Assembly (NCBI GenBank): GCA_021018815.1
Contig: JAITYX010000049.1
Location: 1,922,001-1,986,000, forward strand
DNA length: 64,000 bases
Direction: 5' to 3'
Source: Talinum fruticosum
Taxonomy: Eukaryota; Streptophyta; Magnoliopsida; Caryophyllales; Talinaceae
The notes below the pieces were generated by a model that was not told the DNA's origin, made no database searches, and worked only from the letters and a program-made list of their open reading frames with translations. Each line of letters starts with the position of its first letter. Position 1 is the stretch's first letter. Below, piece by piece: positions 1 through 12,368 of the stretch. The position numbers were made by a program, and so were the translations under genes.

Positions 1-2156
1 CTCATCGGACCCATTCCGAAGAAAACACCTTATGAGCTCTACAAAGGGAAGAAACCCAATATTTCCTATTTCAAACCCTTTGGATGTAAGTGTTTCGTTC
101 ATAACAATGGTAAGGATCACCTGACCAAGTTTGATGCTCGGTCGAGATGAAGGTATTTTTCTGGGCTACTCATTTCATAGTAAAGCTTATCGCATTTTCA
201 ATAAGAGAACTAACAAAGTGAAAGAAAGTATCCACGTTGTGTTTGATGAGATTGAACAGGAAAAACCCAGTGAGTCATCATTCTCGGACTTGAAGCTTAG
301 CAGAGATGATGATCTTGACAAAAGCCGACCTATCGGGAATCAAACCTAACCAACTCGGAATGAAGTCACTCGGAATGAAGTGACTCGGAATGAGACAACT
401 CAAGAGGATGCTCAGAATGTTAAATAACAATATGATGAACAAGATCACTCAAAACAAGCTTCGAAGATCAAGCGAGTTCAGCCTATAGATCCGGTAAATC
501 GGAGAACAGTAAAGCATTCAAGTATGCTTCTAGTCATCCACTAGAAAACATATTATCCGATATCAACAATGGGGTAAGAACTCGTTCCTCTCTTCAAAAT
601 CTCTATGCATTCACTGCATTCATTTCATTAACTCGAACCCAAAAATACACTAGAGGCCCTAAATGAACCTGAATGGGTAGAGGCCATGCAAGAGGAACTC
701 AATCAATTCGAAAGAAACCAAGTCCGGACTTCGACCAAACGACCTTCTAACCACTCAGTCATAGGAACCAAATGGGCTTTCAAGAACAAACTGGATGAAG
801 GTGGGTTGGTAGTCAGAAACAAGGCTAGAATTGTGGCTCAAGGTTACAATCACGAAGAAGGGATTGATTGTGGGGAAACCTTTGGACCTGTTGCAAGAAT
901 TGAAGCTATTAGAATCCTGTTGCCATTTGCATCCTGCATGAATATCAAGTTAAATCAAATGGATGTTAAGTGTGCCTTTCTCAATGGTTTTATTGAAGAA
1001 GAAGTCTATGTTGAGCAACCTCCTGGTTTTGAAAACTCAGAATTTCTAAATCATGTTTTCAAACTTCAAAAACCTCTTTATGGTCTTAAACAAGCTCCCG
1101 GAGCTTGGTACGAAAGACCGAGCAATTTCTTGGTTCAAAATGATTTTAGAAGAGGTCAAATCAGCAAGACTCTCTTTATAAAAACCAAGGGGAAAGATTT
1201 CCTTATCGCTCGGATTTATGTTGATGATATAATTTTTGGAGCTACTAATGAAAATCTGTGTCGAGACTTTTCCGAGTTAATGAGTTAGGAATTTCAAATG
1301 AGTATGATGGGAGAACTCAATTTCTTCCTTGGTCTACAAATCAAGTAAGACAAAGATGGAATCTATGTCCATCAATCAAAGTACACCAAGGAGCTGCTGA
1401 AAAATATAATCTCCAAGATGCAAAGCACGCAGCTACACCTATGAGCAAGACAGATAAAACTTAACTCGGACGAGAAAGGTAAAGCAATAGATCGAAACTC
1501 TATCGAGGTACGATTGGATCTTTGCTCTATCTTACTTCAAGTAGACCAGACATAATGTTTAGTGTCCGTCTATGTGCAAGATTTCAAGTTAATCCTAAAG
1601 AATCACATCTCACTGCGGTGAAGAGAATATTTAGATATCTTGCAGGAACTCGGAATCTAGGTCTATGGTACTCAAGAGACTCATAACCGACTCTCACTGG
1701 ATACTCAAATGTTGATTACGCTGGATACAAAGTTGATAGAAAGAGCACTTCAGGAGCATGCCAATTTCTGGGTCAATCCATAATATCTTGGCACTCAAAG
1801 AAGCAAAACTCGGTAGCTCTATCAACTACCGAGGGTGAGTATATTGCAGCTGGAGCATGCCGCGCTCGGATCTTATGGATAAAGCAACACTTGAGAGATC
1901 TTGGACTTTCTTTCAAATCAGCTCCAATCAAGTGTGACAATCGAGTGCAATTAGCATCACCAAAAACCCAGTTCAAGCACTCAAAGACAAAACATATTGA
2001 GGTCGGTATCATTTCTTAAGAGACCATTCTGAGAAAGGTGATATTGAACTAAATTTCATTCCTACTAATCTTCAATTAGCTGATATCTTTACTAAGCCTC
2101 TTGGTGAGGATCAGTTTTGTTTTATTAGGAATGAGCTTGGTATGTTAAATGCATAA
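1..2156 (+). pseudogene. copia pol remnant: integrase tail, reverse transcriptase, RNase H
   Basis: This is the 3' two-thirds of a copia pol gene, the polyprotein that copies the RNA and inserts the cDNA. Positions 1-350 give the integrase C-terminal part (KKTPYELYKGKKP, then SKAYRIFNKRTNKV). Positions 686-1260 hold the reverse transcriptase, with QMDVKCAFLNG, YGLKQAP and the catalytic YVDD at 1217-1228. Positions 1680-2156 hold RNase H, ending ELGMLNA at 2154-2156. The frame is broken many times: near 150 (TCGAG where a related copy has TCGG), near 1115, at a TAG near 1285, and near 1943 where TCGAGTGC stands for an expected TCAGAGTGC. Equivalent regions lie at 20640-23497 and 41820-44601. 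It is non-functional as written. Confidence 0.9.
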
Positions 2157-2807
2157 TTATGTGCTTACTATGTGAAAACTTCTTTGCATGATTATGTGTT
2201 ATGAGTTTAGAATCCTTTAGTAACCATCAGTTCAATTGATTTAGTGATACTGAGCCGATAGTTATTATTTGCTTCCAGCTTCGAGTCACTCGTAAACTAA
2301 GCCGAGTCGACTTAGACATTGAGAAAAATGGACATCAATCTTCTGAAAACATCTCTAGATAAGTGGAGAATTTCAAAATTTATTTTCAAAATCTTTTCTC
2401 TCTCTCGCGCGCCATGATCGGACAACTAGCTGTTGGAAGGCAACCGCTAGAATTCTAAGCGTTGAAGGAGAGAACCGTCACACTGGTTCGAGGTGACTGT
2501 TGAAAGAGCCGAGTCGAACGAATATCGAAGGACGATTATTTTCTTATAAATAGCGACTATTCTCCTTCATTTCGTTACTTTACTTTTCACTTACTCTCTC
2601 TCTCGAAATCCAAACTTCGCACACAAAGCTCTCTCGCATCTACAGCGATTTCTGGTTATTTCAAGTTTCGTGAAGATCATCTCAAGTAAGCTCACTCGCT
2701 CTCAACTCTTTCTTCTACTCTTTTACTTTTTTTTTCTCTCTTACTCTCTTCGAATTCTTCTTCCGTCATCCTTCTCAAGCCTTCCTACTCTCTTTTTTTC
2801 TTCAAAA
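2157..2807 (+). promoter_or_regulatory. Non-coding block with TATA box between pol and the post-pol region
   Basis: No coding sequence is seen here. A TATAAATAG lies at 2545-2553, about 260 bases before the ATG at 2808, followed by a CT-rich leader (TCTCTCTCTC near 2596-2605 and on). The same layout recurs in the other two copies: TATAAATA at 23887-23894 and a weaker TATATAT near 44997. The stretch ACCGTCACAC and the TATA context resemble the promoter part of the element's own LTR. I infer an internal promoter for the downstream region. No transcript evidence is available from sequence alone. Confidence 0.45.
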
Positions 2808-4330
2808 ATGACAAAAAGAGGTTCTCATCCTCGACTTTCTTGGCTCTGCTACAAAGAAGCCCCGCACAAAAGCCAAGAAGGCCCTTCAAATTCTAAACCT
2901 ATTGTCACCCAAAGCATCTTATGCTGGATGATAAGTTCTTCCCAACCACCAAATTTTCGTGGTTGCCTCACATCCAATCAACAGGGATGTATAATTTTCT
3001 TTGTTTCAGCGAGTTCATATACCCCGAACACGTATCCGAGTTTTATACTCATCTCACCAGCTCCGAAGGTGTTCTAACATCCAGGGTTCGGAACATCAAA
3101 GTTTGCATTAACACCTCTCTTCTCCATCGTCTGTTCAAGGTCTCTTCTCTCTTCTTGAACAGCAATCCAATTCCTTTCACCGAGGTCGCCGATGACTTCT
3201 TTGAAAAGTATGCCAAAGAGTTCCCCGGGTCACGCAAAAATTTTCTATGACTCAGCTGAGGTCGAAGCACGTCTTCGTGCTTCTTGCCGATGAAAACCTT
3301 CTTCTCTCAAGCACTCCAAGTAAAGAGAATCCCAACTACAAACACCTCAAAGGTTTCTTTGACATTCTCGAGGGCTACAAAGTAGACCTCTTTCCCTCCA
3401 TCATTGAGCAAATGGCAGCTGTGCCAACTCAACTCCAAAACAAGAAGAACACCCCTCTCTATTTCGGTGCTCTTCTCACCCTTATTTTCAAACAATTTAA
3501 AGTTCCTCTTCCCTCGGATCCAAATGCTCGTTTCGAGGCTGTCGTTGTTGTCGGCAAAAGGAGCTTCGGGGTATGGGTACCGAGAAATTGAACCCGGTAT
3601 CCGGGTACATAGCTCGTAGCCGAGGCCCTCTCGGACTCGTAAAGATGCCCCTCATTCTCTTCCCTGCCCCACCTAGTGGTGCTTCCACCTCAGGTGCTTC
3701 TAAGTCTCTTACTTCCATTTTGTCCTCCGCCTTCATGGACAAATCAACTCTGTGTCCTTAGAATTCAAGGACATACTCCGGTCATTTAAGATTGTCGATC
3801 GATCTATGACCACAAATCGAAAACCGCCTAGCCTCAAATCCGAGAGCAAGCAGAACCTACTCATTGAGATGAAGGCCCTAGTGAAGGAGCAGAGAGAGCT
3901 GATAGAGCTCCTCTAGGAGAGACGGTCCAAGGCAGCTCAGGACCAAGGTGACTCGGACACATCCGAAGAGTCCTCGAGCCCGGCCAAGACATCTCGAGAT
4001 AGAGGCGCGGGGAAGAAGAAGATTAAGAAGAAGCAGAGCGGAGGAGCTCGCGGCCGAGGCAGCTCCTTCCGGCCAAGGGGAGGAACATAAGGAAGAACAA
4101 AGAGCAACCGCTGAGGGTACAAGTGCTCCTAAAGCTCACCTGGAAGTGCTCAGCTCAAATAGTAGTCCGAGTGGGTTAGAAGACCTTGCTGCACAAGGAC
4201 AATCGCCAGCGGGTCAGCCCGAGTAGCCCACTCCAGCTCGCTGAGATACAAGAGGAAGAACCTCTGGATCCCCTCGTTCGGGTCGGCCACTCGGAACCGA
4301 GCCTATGCCGGAGATCCCCGTCCTCCCTCC
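2808..4330 (+). pseudogene. Post-pol open region of a Sirevirus-like element (env-like position), broken
   Basis: The region starts with ATG at 2808 (MTKRGSHP) and continues over changing frames. A well-conserved block reads KFFPTTKFSWLP, then FSEFIYPE, SRVRNIKV and VADDFFEKYAKEFPGSRKN (2930-3250), then an ILEGYK/FPSIIEQMAAVP block (3360-3430). A serine-rich segment follows (3670-3730) and finally a charged tail. The same protein is found at 24128-25280 and from 45230, so it belongs to the element family. Sireviruses carry an extra ORF here that is often called envelope-like. I see no membrane segment that would support an envelope role, so the function is unknown. The tail has an in-frame TAG near 3915, also present in the third copy. 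Confidence 0.7.
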
Positions 4331-4828
4331 GCCACGCTCAAGCACATCGTCAAGATCCTATCGGAGCCGGCGCTCCGCTCGTCGTTCTTTTTCCACTCGG
4401 ACAAACCCATCCCCCTCTTAATTTCTTCATCTTTTATTTTACGTTTTTTTTGTCCGGACATCAAACTCGCATTTCTTGTATTCTTCCCATTTTTTTGTTT
4501 TTTGCTAAAAGGCAAGGGGGAAGAATAGTTAGAAAATTTGTTGTCTTGTCAAGGGGGAGACTCTCTCTCTCACTCGTACATATCTTTCAATTCAATGAAA
4601 TTATGCATTTTGTTTCAATTCTCTCGAGTATAATGTTAAATGCAAGTATTTCCGAGTTTCCATCTTATATGTTTTTCATCGATAATTACTGAGTATATAT
4701 TTTATTGCTTCATGTTCCGATACTTCAAGCATGTTCTTATTTTCTCGCACAAATATGCAAAAACAGATCGATATCACTAACAAAGTTTCTGTCTAAGTAT
4801 GGAATGTCTTTCATCAAAAAGGGGAGAT
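4331..4828 (+). promoter_or_regulatory. 3' untranslated region with repeated polypurine tracts before the 3' LTR
   Basis: No coding sequence is seen. Purine-rich words occur three times: GGCAAGGGGGAAGAA at 4513-4527, CAAGGGGGAGA near 4549-4559, and CAAAAAGGGGAGA at 4815-4827, immediately before the LTR. The last is the plus-strand priming site. Repeated polypurine motifs upstream of the 3' LTR are a known trait of Sireviruses. Element 3 has the same three-tract layout (near 49662, 49700 and 49930). Confidence 0.7.
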
Positions 4829-6379
4829 TGAAGACTCGGACTTTACATCTCACCTTCTCGAGTTCTATCTAGGGAATCAGGTATAAGACTTTCTCACTTA
4901 TAAAGTTTTGATTCCAAGTCATTCCCCGTGTCTTAGAAACTTTTTTGAGTGATATGGTATTTTCTTTAAGTGTTATAGAAATTATCTCATGCTTTTACAC
5001 ATGACTCTGTATGACTCGTAAAGCATATCTACTCTCATCATGTTTCACTCGGTTCCGAGTCACTCAACACTAAGAAAGTATCGCATGATTCAAACACTAT
5101 ATTTTCTGGGTTCCAACTCTGGTATCTTAGTTTCAATTCATGCTCAGTCAAGATCAAGTTTATTTCCTCCGATATTCTTTAGTTAACTTGATTCTCTCGT
5201 TAGATTGACTCTAATGGAATTTTAAGTATCATGGATATTAGATTCGTAAAATTCCATTCATTTTCCGACCCGTATAACTAGTAACTTAATTATCTTATTT
5301 ACATCATTATCTCGTGTCTAATCTTGGACCAAAGTATTTTATACTTTGAGAACCAAATTGATTTACTTTTGTAGGTGATTCAAACGAGGCTAACCTATAT
5401 TTGAAATACAAAAGTAACCAGACTTCAAAACGTCAAATCACCAGCGAGACAAGACTTTTTCCACCTCCGACCTAGCCTCGGACACTCGTGTCGTGGTTGT
5501 CTGTTCCCGAAATGGAAATCGCAACACTAAGCTCAACGGTGGTTTCCACCTTACTTTTGAAGACACCGCCGGTGGTTTTAGGCACTTCCAAGGAAGTCAA
5601 AAGCCGTTGTCTAACGCTCATATTTCAACGGATATTTTCCGAGTGACTCAAAAATCTTACACAATGGTCATAAAGGAACTTCCAGTCAGAAGATGGACAC
5701 AACGGCTAAGCCGCTTGGTCATCTATAAATAGAAGCCAACTCTCAAGACTTGAAGATTGCCGAATCTATTGTTAATACACATACTTGATCAAAAGCCATT
5801 GTATTCATTCTCAATCTTCTACTTACAACTCCAATCCCGTAATTCATTATATTCCGAGTTGTAAGGTCTTGTACTCGGTTATAAACACTCTCTTTGTGAC
5901 TCTCTAAGTAAGGTCCCTTGACCGAGCTGTAAGGGTTAACTCAGCTCGCTTGTCCCTAGTTGTAAGGGTTATCTCAGCTAGGAAGTACTAGATCGGATAA
6001 GGGAATTTCTAAGTCTAGGAAAACTTGTAAAAAGTTGTCTAAGGGAGCAACTTAGGGTTGAGTCAGCCTACCGTATTTTGTGGACTCAAAATAGTGGATT
6101 TGACTTCGTGCTTGGATTAGCACGGTCTGTGGTTTTCTCGCCCCGGGAGGGTTTGCACGTACTTTCTGAGTTATTACTTTTCCGAGTTCATTCTAGACTC
6201 GGACAGTTCTGAATTCGTTTAATCTGTTTCTTCAATCATCTCCGAATTCCGATCTAAGTTCATCTTTGACTCTCACTCTCCTTAGAATCATATCTATCTT
6301 AAATTTCAAGCAAATTTCATCATCACCCTATTCACCCCCTCCTCTATGGTGACTTAGCCTCTCCCTGAGCAAACCTTCA
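4829..6379 (+). repeat. 3' LTR of copia element 1 (LTR A, 1551 bp)
   Basis: It begins TGAAGACTCGGAC right after the polypurine tract and ends AACCTTCA, giving TGAAG/CTTCA inverted ends. A 19-base near-palindrome CAAAGTATTTTATACTTTG lies at 5330-5348. A TATA box TATAAATA lies at 5724-5731. Two copies of a GTAAGGGTTA..CTCAGCT motif lie at about 5928-5980. CACCCTATTCACCCCC lies just before the end. It is co-linear with the other LTRs at 16866, 25419, 38082, 49941, 57076 and 58835. Confidence 0.92.
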
Positions 6380-9300
6380 ACTTATAACACACTCAGAAAA
6401 ATAATAACTCATAGGTCAATCTCATCTTGATTCAACTTATCCATTTGTTGTTCACTCAAATTCTCAATAATTCATGCAATAAATTAGATAATCATGCAAT
6501 TAACATGCCAAGTTCATTCTTAATAATGCAAAACTGATCTTCACTCGGAGGTTTTGTGAAGATACCAACTAATTGAAACTTGGTAGGAATAAACACAAGT
6601 CCAATATCACCTTTTTAGAATGGTTTCTCGGAAAATGGTACCTGGCCTCAATGTGTTTTGTTTTTTAGTACTGAACTCGACTATTGGTGATGCTGATGAC
6701 ACTTTGATTAAACACACTTGATTGGGACAAATGTGAATGACAATCCTAGATCCTTCAAGTGTTGCTTGATCTAGAGAATCCGAACACAACAGGCTCCGGT
6801 TGCTACGTACTCAGCCTCGGCAGTTGATCGAGCAACTAAATTTTGTTTCTTTGAATTTCGGGAGATGAATGATTAACCCAAAAATTGGCATGCTCCTAAA
6901 GTGCTCTTTCTATCAACTTTGTATCTAGCTAGTCAGCATTTGAGTATCCGAGTGAGGTTTAGATCCGAGTCCTTTGAATACCAAGGACCAAGTGTCTAAG
7001 TCCCTACAAGATATCTAAAGATTCTCTTCACCGCAATGAGATGCAATTCCTTAGGGTTAGCTTGAAATCTTGCACAAAGGCAGACACTCGAACATGATAT
7101 CTAGCCTACTAGATGTGAGATAAAGTAGAGATCCAATCATACCTCTGTAGAGTTTCGATCTACTTGCTTTACCTTTTTCATCCGAGGCTAGTTTTGTACT
7201 TGCTACACATTGGTGTTGTTACATGCTTCACATCTTGTAGCTTATACTTCTTCAATAACTCATTGGTGTATTTTGATTGATGAGCATAGATGCCTTATTC
7301 TCTTGTTTGATTTGCAATGCAAGGAAGAAATTGAGTTCTCTCATTATGCTCATTTGGAACTCTTGTCTCATTAACTCGGAAAACTCTTGGCATAGAGTTT
7401 CATTAGTAACTCCAAATATAATGTCATCAACATAAATCTAAATGATAAGGTAATCATTCCCCTTCGTTTTTGTAAAAAGAGTTTTGTCAATAAGACCTCT
7501 TTTGAAGTCATTTTAAACCAAGAAACTACTTAGTCTTTCCTACGAAGTTCGGGAGCTTATTTTAGACCATACAAAGCTTTTTGCAATTTGAAAACATGAT
7601 TTGGAAATTAAGAGTTTTCAAATCCAGGGGTTGCTTAACATAAACTTCTTCTTGAATATAACCATTGAGAAATGCACACTTGACATCCATTTAATAAAGC
7701 TTAATGTTCATACTAGATGCAAATGCTAAGAGAATTCTGATTGCCTTAATCCTAGCAGCGAGTGCAAAGGTTTCCCCATAATCAATTCCCTCTTCTTGGT
7801 TATATACTTAAACAACTAATCTGGCCTTATTTCTGACAAGTAGCCCTCCCTCCTCCAGTTTGTGCTTAAAAACCCATTTGGTTCCTGTTACTTGGTGGTT
7901 AGAAGTTCATTTGGTCGAGTCCGGACTTGGTTTCTTCCAAATTAAGTTAATTCTTCTTGCATGTCCTCTATGCCTTCGGGTTCAAGTAGGGCTTCTAGTA
8001 CATTTTTAGGTTCAATTGATGATATGAATGCTGAAAATACACATAGATTTTGCAAAGAAGAACGAGTTCTTACCCCACTCGTTAATATCATAAAGAATAT
8101 TCTCTCGGTGGGTAACTGGATGCATATTTGAAAGATTTACCTGTCCTCCGATTTACCAGGTTTGTTCTTTGAATGATTTGTTCTTCAGTTTGTTGAACAT
8201 CTTTAGCTTGTCCTTTAGTAGTCCGAGCTGGCTCTTGAACTTGCTCAATCTGAATTGGTTTATTCCGATTAAGCTCATTCCGAGTTGCCTCGGTTCCTTT
8301 CTTTTGATTCATTCCGAGCTTAACGTCAACTATATCATTTTCATCTCTATTGAGTTTGAGATTTGAGAAAGTTAATTCACTTGTCCTGCTATGAACAATT
8401 TCATCAAACACAACATGGATACTTTCTTCTACTTTGTTAGTTCTCTTGTTAAAGATTCTATAAGCCTTACTATGAGATGAATAACCCGAAATATACCTTC
8501 ATCCGACCATGCATCAAACTTAGTCATATGTTCCTTACCATTATTATGCACAAAGCATTTACATCTGAATGGTCTAAAGTAGGAAATGTTAGCCTTATTT
8601 CCTTTGTACAGCACATAGGGTGTCTTCTTTAGAATGGGTCCGATAAGGCATCTGCCGAGCGTGTACTTTTCTATGTTGATTACCTCAGCTCGGAAATAGT
8701 AAGGTAGATCATTTTCAATTATCATTGTCCTTCCTATTTCTTCAAGTGTTCTATTCTTGCTCTCCATTACTCCATTCTATTGAGGAGTTCTTGATGCTGA
8801 GAAGGTGTGGGAGATGCCATTCTTGTCACGAAGTCCGCAAATTCCGATTAATCGAACTATCTTCTATGGTCGGTTCGAATTCTCCTTATCTAAGTCTCGC
8901 ATTCCACTTGAATTTCCTACGGATCTTAGTGAACTCTTTGAATGCTTCATTTTTGTTCTTTAGAAAACACACCCAGGTAAATCGTGAGTAATCATTAACA
9001 ATAACTAGCACATATGATTTACCTCCTAAGCTTTTGATAGGAATTTCCCAACACAAATGCATATGAACTAATTCAAGCACTTTGGATGTGGATACTTGTC
9101 TTAAGTGGCTTAAAAGATGATCCGACTTACTTTCCTTTTGTGCATGCCTCACAGATTTTATCTTTCTTAAATGCACAATTAGGTAGACCTCTAACTAATC
9201 CATGAGATGCAATCTTTTTAACGGTATCCATGCTGATATGGCCTAGTCTACGATGCCTTGTCCATGAATCATCATTTAAAGATGCTTTTAAACATGATAG

Positions 9301-9475
9301 ATCTTGACTACAATCAGAAAAAGGAATAGTATAAGTGTTACCTGACCTCATATTTGAGAGCATTCTCTCTTTGGTGACTGCATCGTAAATGAAGCAATTC
9401 GTCCGAGTGAATCTTACTCGGAATGATAGCCATGGCTTATCTCATTTATCTTATATTCAACACCACCTCAGTTTT
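6380..9475 (-). mobile_element. Diverged minus-strand copia internal fragment
   Basis: This is an older copia element read on the minus strand, with no LTR and no gag visible. It runs from a pre-integrase zinc domain (near 9360) to the RNase H end (TGA complement at 6492-6494) and into the post-RNase H spacer, which stops at 6380 where the 3' LTR of element 1 begins. Its protein differs clearly from the three plus-strand copies, so it belongs to an older or separate subfamily. The 5' end fades out near 9475 inside the domain upstream of the zinc finger. Confidence 0.8.
6492..9420 (-). pseudogene. copia pol remnant (minus strand)
   Basis: Reading right to left, 9127-9363 gives the pre-integrase domain (RHRRLGHIS, then CEACTKGK). 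8886-9176 gives the start of the integrase core (LGGKSYVLVIVNDYSRFTWV), and 8429-8767 its later part (ESKNRTLEEIGRTM, KKTPYVLYKGNK). 8088-8411 is the linker to reverse transcriptase. 7330-7960 is the degraded reverse transcriptase, and 6492-6900 RNase H, ending in a recognisable ELGML word before the stop. Frames change many times and no long open frame survives, so the gene is dead. It is the likely target into which element 1 inserted. Confidence 0.8.
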
Positions 9476-11640
9476 TCTTGAATGATTTACATTATAGATG
9501 TTTGAATTCGGTGTTTTTAAACTTTTATTGAATTCTACACTTTCCCTCTCCAATTCGAAGCTTTATTCTCATAAATCGTGTGTTTTTATGTCATTCTTAA
9601 GATTCTTGATTTTGAAATGAATATATGTTAAGATTGTTCATTTATTTCAAGTTATTATCCGGATTATTGGTGTTTATGGTACCTTGTAGTCGAATTTTTT
9701 ACCTAATTAGGATTATTGAATATGATGAGTAGTTTTGAAACAACCAATTGAGAATGGCCAATTCATTACTTTTCCGGAGTTTAAAATAATGTTGCTTCTT
9801 AAGATTTGGATAACCTTGTGCTTAGCCTAATTGTTGGGGGCTCGATATATGTCTACTTTCTTAGCTACAAGATGATAAAGGTTTTATGCTTAACTTTGTT
9901 ATCGTAGATTGATGTGCTTACTTCCTCCATTTACCTTGAATATTCATGTTGAGTGGTTAGTTTTTTCATTATTTGAGGTAATGGGTTTTTCGTTTCATTA
10001 TAAACAAGATATATGTTCAAAAATGTGCTTCATTGACGCAATTTGAATGCACGGTTGTTGTTGTCACTACTTAGATGTGTGTATTACGAAGGTAATTCAT
10101 AGATATTTTATTTATGTAAATTTTTGTGTACAATTCTCAAGACTTATCTCTTTTCCACCTCCAATATCCAACCTTGATTATAGAAATAGAAAAGGTAAGC
10201 ATGAAAAATTAGACAAACATTGTAATTTGATACCAAACAGAACCCCCTTTTTCCCAACCAGTTTCATTCTACTGTGGCTCAAATCAAAAATAAAAATAGT
10301 ATATAAAGAGGAAGAAAACCATCATAAACCATCCCAAAATTAGATACAAGTTTCATAAAAACACATAATTTTCCATCAAAAAAGAAGGCGTGCATGATTA
10401 ACTCTCAAGGGAGTCCGTACAACCAAGGTAGGGCTTGGTAGTTACACATATGAACTACAAGATGCAAATTCATTGCACATATAATATGCACCATAACATC
10501 ACACATATACAAAAATCCATACATCGGTACCATGAGATTAACTATCAAAAACACTCTCAGGTGTATTCCCATAAATAACTCAATCAAATACTGATACAAA
10601 GCAAACATACGAGACTCACTCGCGGCAACAAAGACTCGTCTCCTCACAGTTTAGTCTAATCCTACAAAATAAAGAGCTGGTGATTAAAATTTTGATGAAA
10701 TTCACATTGAAAGCACCAGTTGCAAGTTTATGGAAACATTTGTCATTGATTTGATGAATAGTTAGGTTCACCAATAGAAATGCAAGTTCTATGAGCATTC
10801 AACTATAACTATCTATTATGAGAAAAAGCCTCTATGCAAAGGGTGGAATGAATCACTTTCCATAAGGAAGGTAAGAGTTCAAATGAATCAAAACCTAATG
10901 ATGTGCAGCAATGCACAAGTACACTTATCCTGATGTTGCATCCGCAATTAGGTTGCTTGACTTACCCTCAGGCCAAAATAGGGTTGGGAAGAGGAAGCTT
11001 CTATAAATGGATAACACCAACCTCAACATACCGAAACCAAACTGCTCCTAAGAAATCCAACTTGTTTACTTCGATAGTCTCACCTTTAAATGGATCATAA
11101 TATGGCAACCAGTGGTCTACCCATCTCATTACTTGGAGATTTTGTTGTAGAAATTCTCAATCGAATCATGAAATCTCGAAGAAAGACTAGAGGACTTCGA
11201 TCTTATCTCCTCGAAGCTGTTTTGCTCTAAAATTTTCTCGAGAAGACAAATAGAGAAAGCTGTTATAATACATTCTTTGCTCGACCCATCTACCTAGACA
11301 ATTGGAATTTTCATCAACTAAATTTTACAGACTTGGATTTTCTCCCTTGAATAGGACTCAAATACTCAAATCCTATTAGGTGCATCTTAAAAAATGGTGG
11401 TCTTACTCTTTATCTCCCCCTTTCCCTTCACCCCTCCCCTTGGCTATAAAGTGGTAGGACCCTTACATATACCAACTTCCCCATGCTTAAAGAAAGGGGA
11501 AAAAAAGGATCATTCTAAAAGCATGAGCAATTAATTAGCTTTGAGCATAACTCAAGGAAAATAATTGGCAAGATAGCAAAAAAATGATTAGTAGCCATCA
11601 CAAAAGGAATGTACCTCATCGTCATCCTCATACCTTCTAT
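9476..11640. other. Non-coding region, probably older gypsy LTR or intergenic repeat
   Basis: I see no supported gene. The sequence is moderately AT-rich, and short open frames (for example 10047-10343) have no recognisable motif. By position it lies left of the gypsy-derived block at 11641-12240 and may hold the rest of that LTR. I could not find a TGTAATGCCCC start here such as the one at 16644, so the LTR may be truncated or diverged. Confidence 0.4.
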
Positions 11641-11655
11641 TTTCCTTTGCTTTCC

Positions 11656-11696
<41 letters not shown>

Positions 11697-12240
11697 CTCT
11701 CTCTCAATTTGGAGCTCTTGTATTTTTCTTTCCTGAGAAATGAGGCGAGATCCCTCATTTAAAGCTCACATTTGGTTTATGTACTAGATTTGGAGTGCGT
11801 GTAATGATTGTGAGGCATGAAAACTTCGAGCTATGAGGCTAGAGATGTAGGTTGCAGTAGTAAGAAAAAGAAAAATGGAGTAATCAATCAGACTTTTTCT
11901 TGGCCTTCGTAATGAGGTTTTTAGATGTTTATACCTTAGGATGATTATTGTGATGTGGTCAAATGAATTGGTGCTTATTTTAGGATCAATAATCCTCTTC
12001 TTATTTATTCCAAACATACTTGTGGGTCCAATAAATATTTTACTAAACTCACTCTTCATATCATTCCCAACTAAATTGGTCCATTAACTAGAAAACATGT
12101 ACCTAAATACATATGTATATAAAGTAGCACAACATATGATTTTTTTATATAACCAACTATAAATTAAGTTACTTATTGTATAGATCACATATATTAATCA
12201 AATATTTTTGCTTAATATTTCTTTCAATACGAGCGTCACA
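11641..12240 (-). repeat. Ty3/gypsy LTR end (left copy) with CT microsatellite
   Basis: This block is clearly similar to 51600-52152; both run from a CT run through GCTCACATTTGGTTT and GATTATTGTGATGTGG to GCGTCACA. The CT run is at about 11650-11705. On the minus strand the boundary reads purine tract (AAAGGGGAGAATA) followed by TGTGACGC, which is a polypurine tract and the start of a 3' LTR. So 12240 is taken as the LTR/internal boundary of a minus-strand gypsy element. Confidence 0.75.
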
Positions 12241-12368
12241 TATTCTCCCCTTTCAAAGGAGTTTCGTCCCCGAAACTCACTTACCTAACACATCAATATT
12301 TGGATACTTTTGTCACAACTTTTGTTCCACCTCCTCTGTTGCTTCCGCGACCTTGTGATGCTTGTAAT

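Larger units (their letters stand above)
1..6379 (+). mobile_element. Ty1/copia (Sirevirus-like) element 1, 3' part with 3' LTR
   Basis: The element enters the window inside the integrase region and ends with a complete 3' LTR. The order is integrase tail, reverse transcriptase, RNase H (stop 2154-2156), a non-coding block with a TATA box, a post-pol open region, purine-rich tracts, then the LTR. Gene order with integrase before reverse transcriptase is diagnostic of Ty1/copia. The extra region after pol, the repeated purine tracts and the CACCCTATTCACCCCC word near the LTR end are Sirevirus-like. To the right of 6379 the sequence continues directly into a minus-strand copia fragment downstream of its RNase H, so element 1 probably inserted into that older element. 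The 5' half and the left target duplication lie outside the window. Confidence 0.9.

Noticed and set aside
1773..2012. 79-codon minus-strand open frame
   Set aside because: It lies opposite copia RNase H and is a shadow.
10047..10343. 98-codon plus-strand open frame
   Set aside because: No recognisable motif, no similar frame elsewhere, and ordinary length for chance in this composition.
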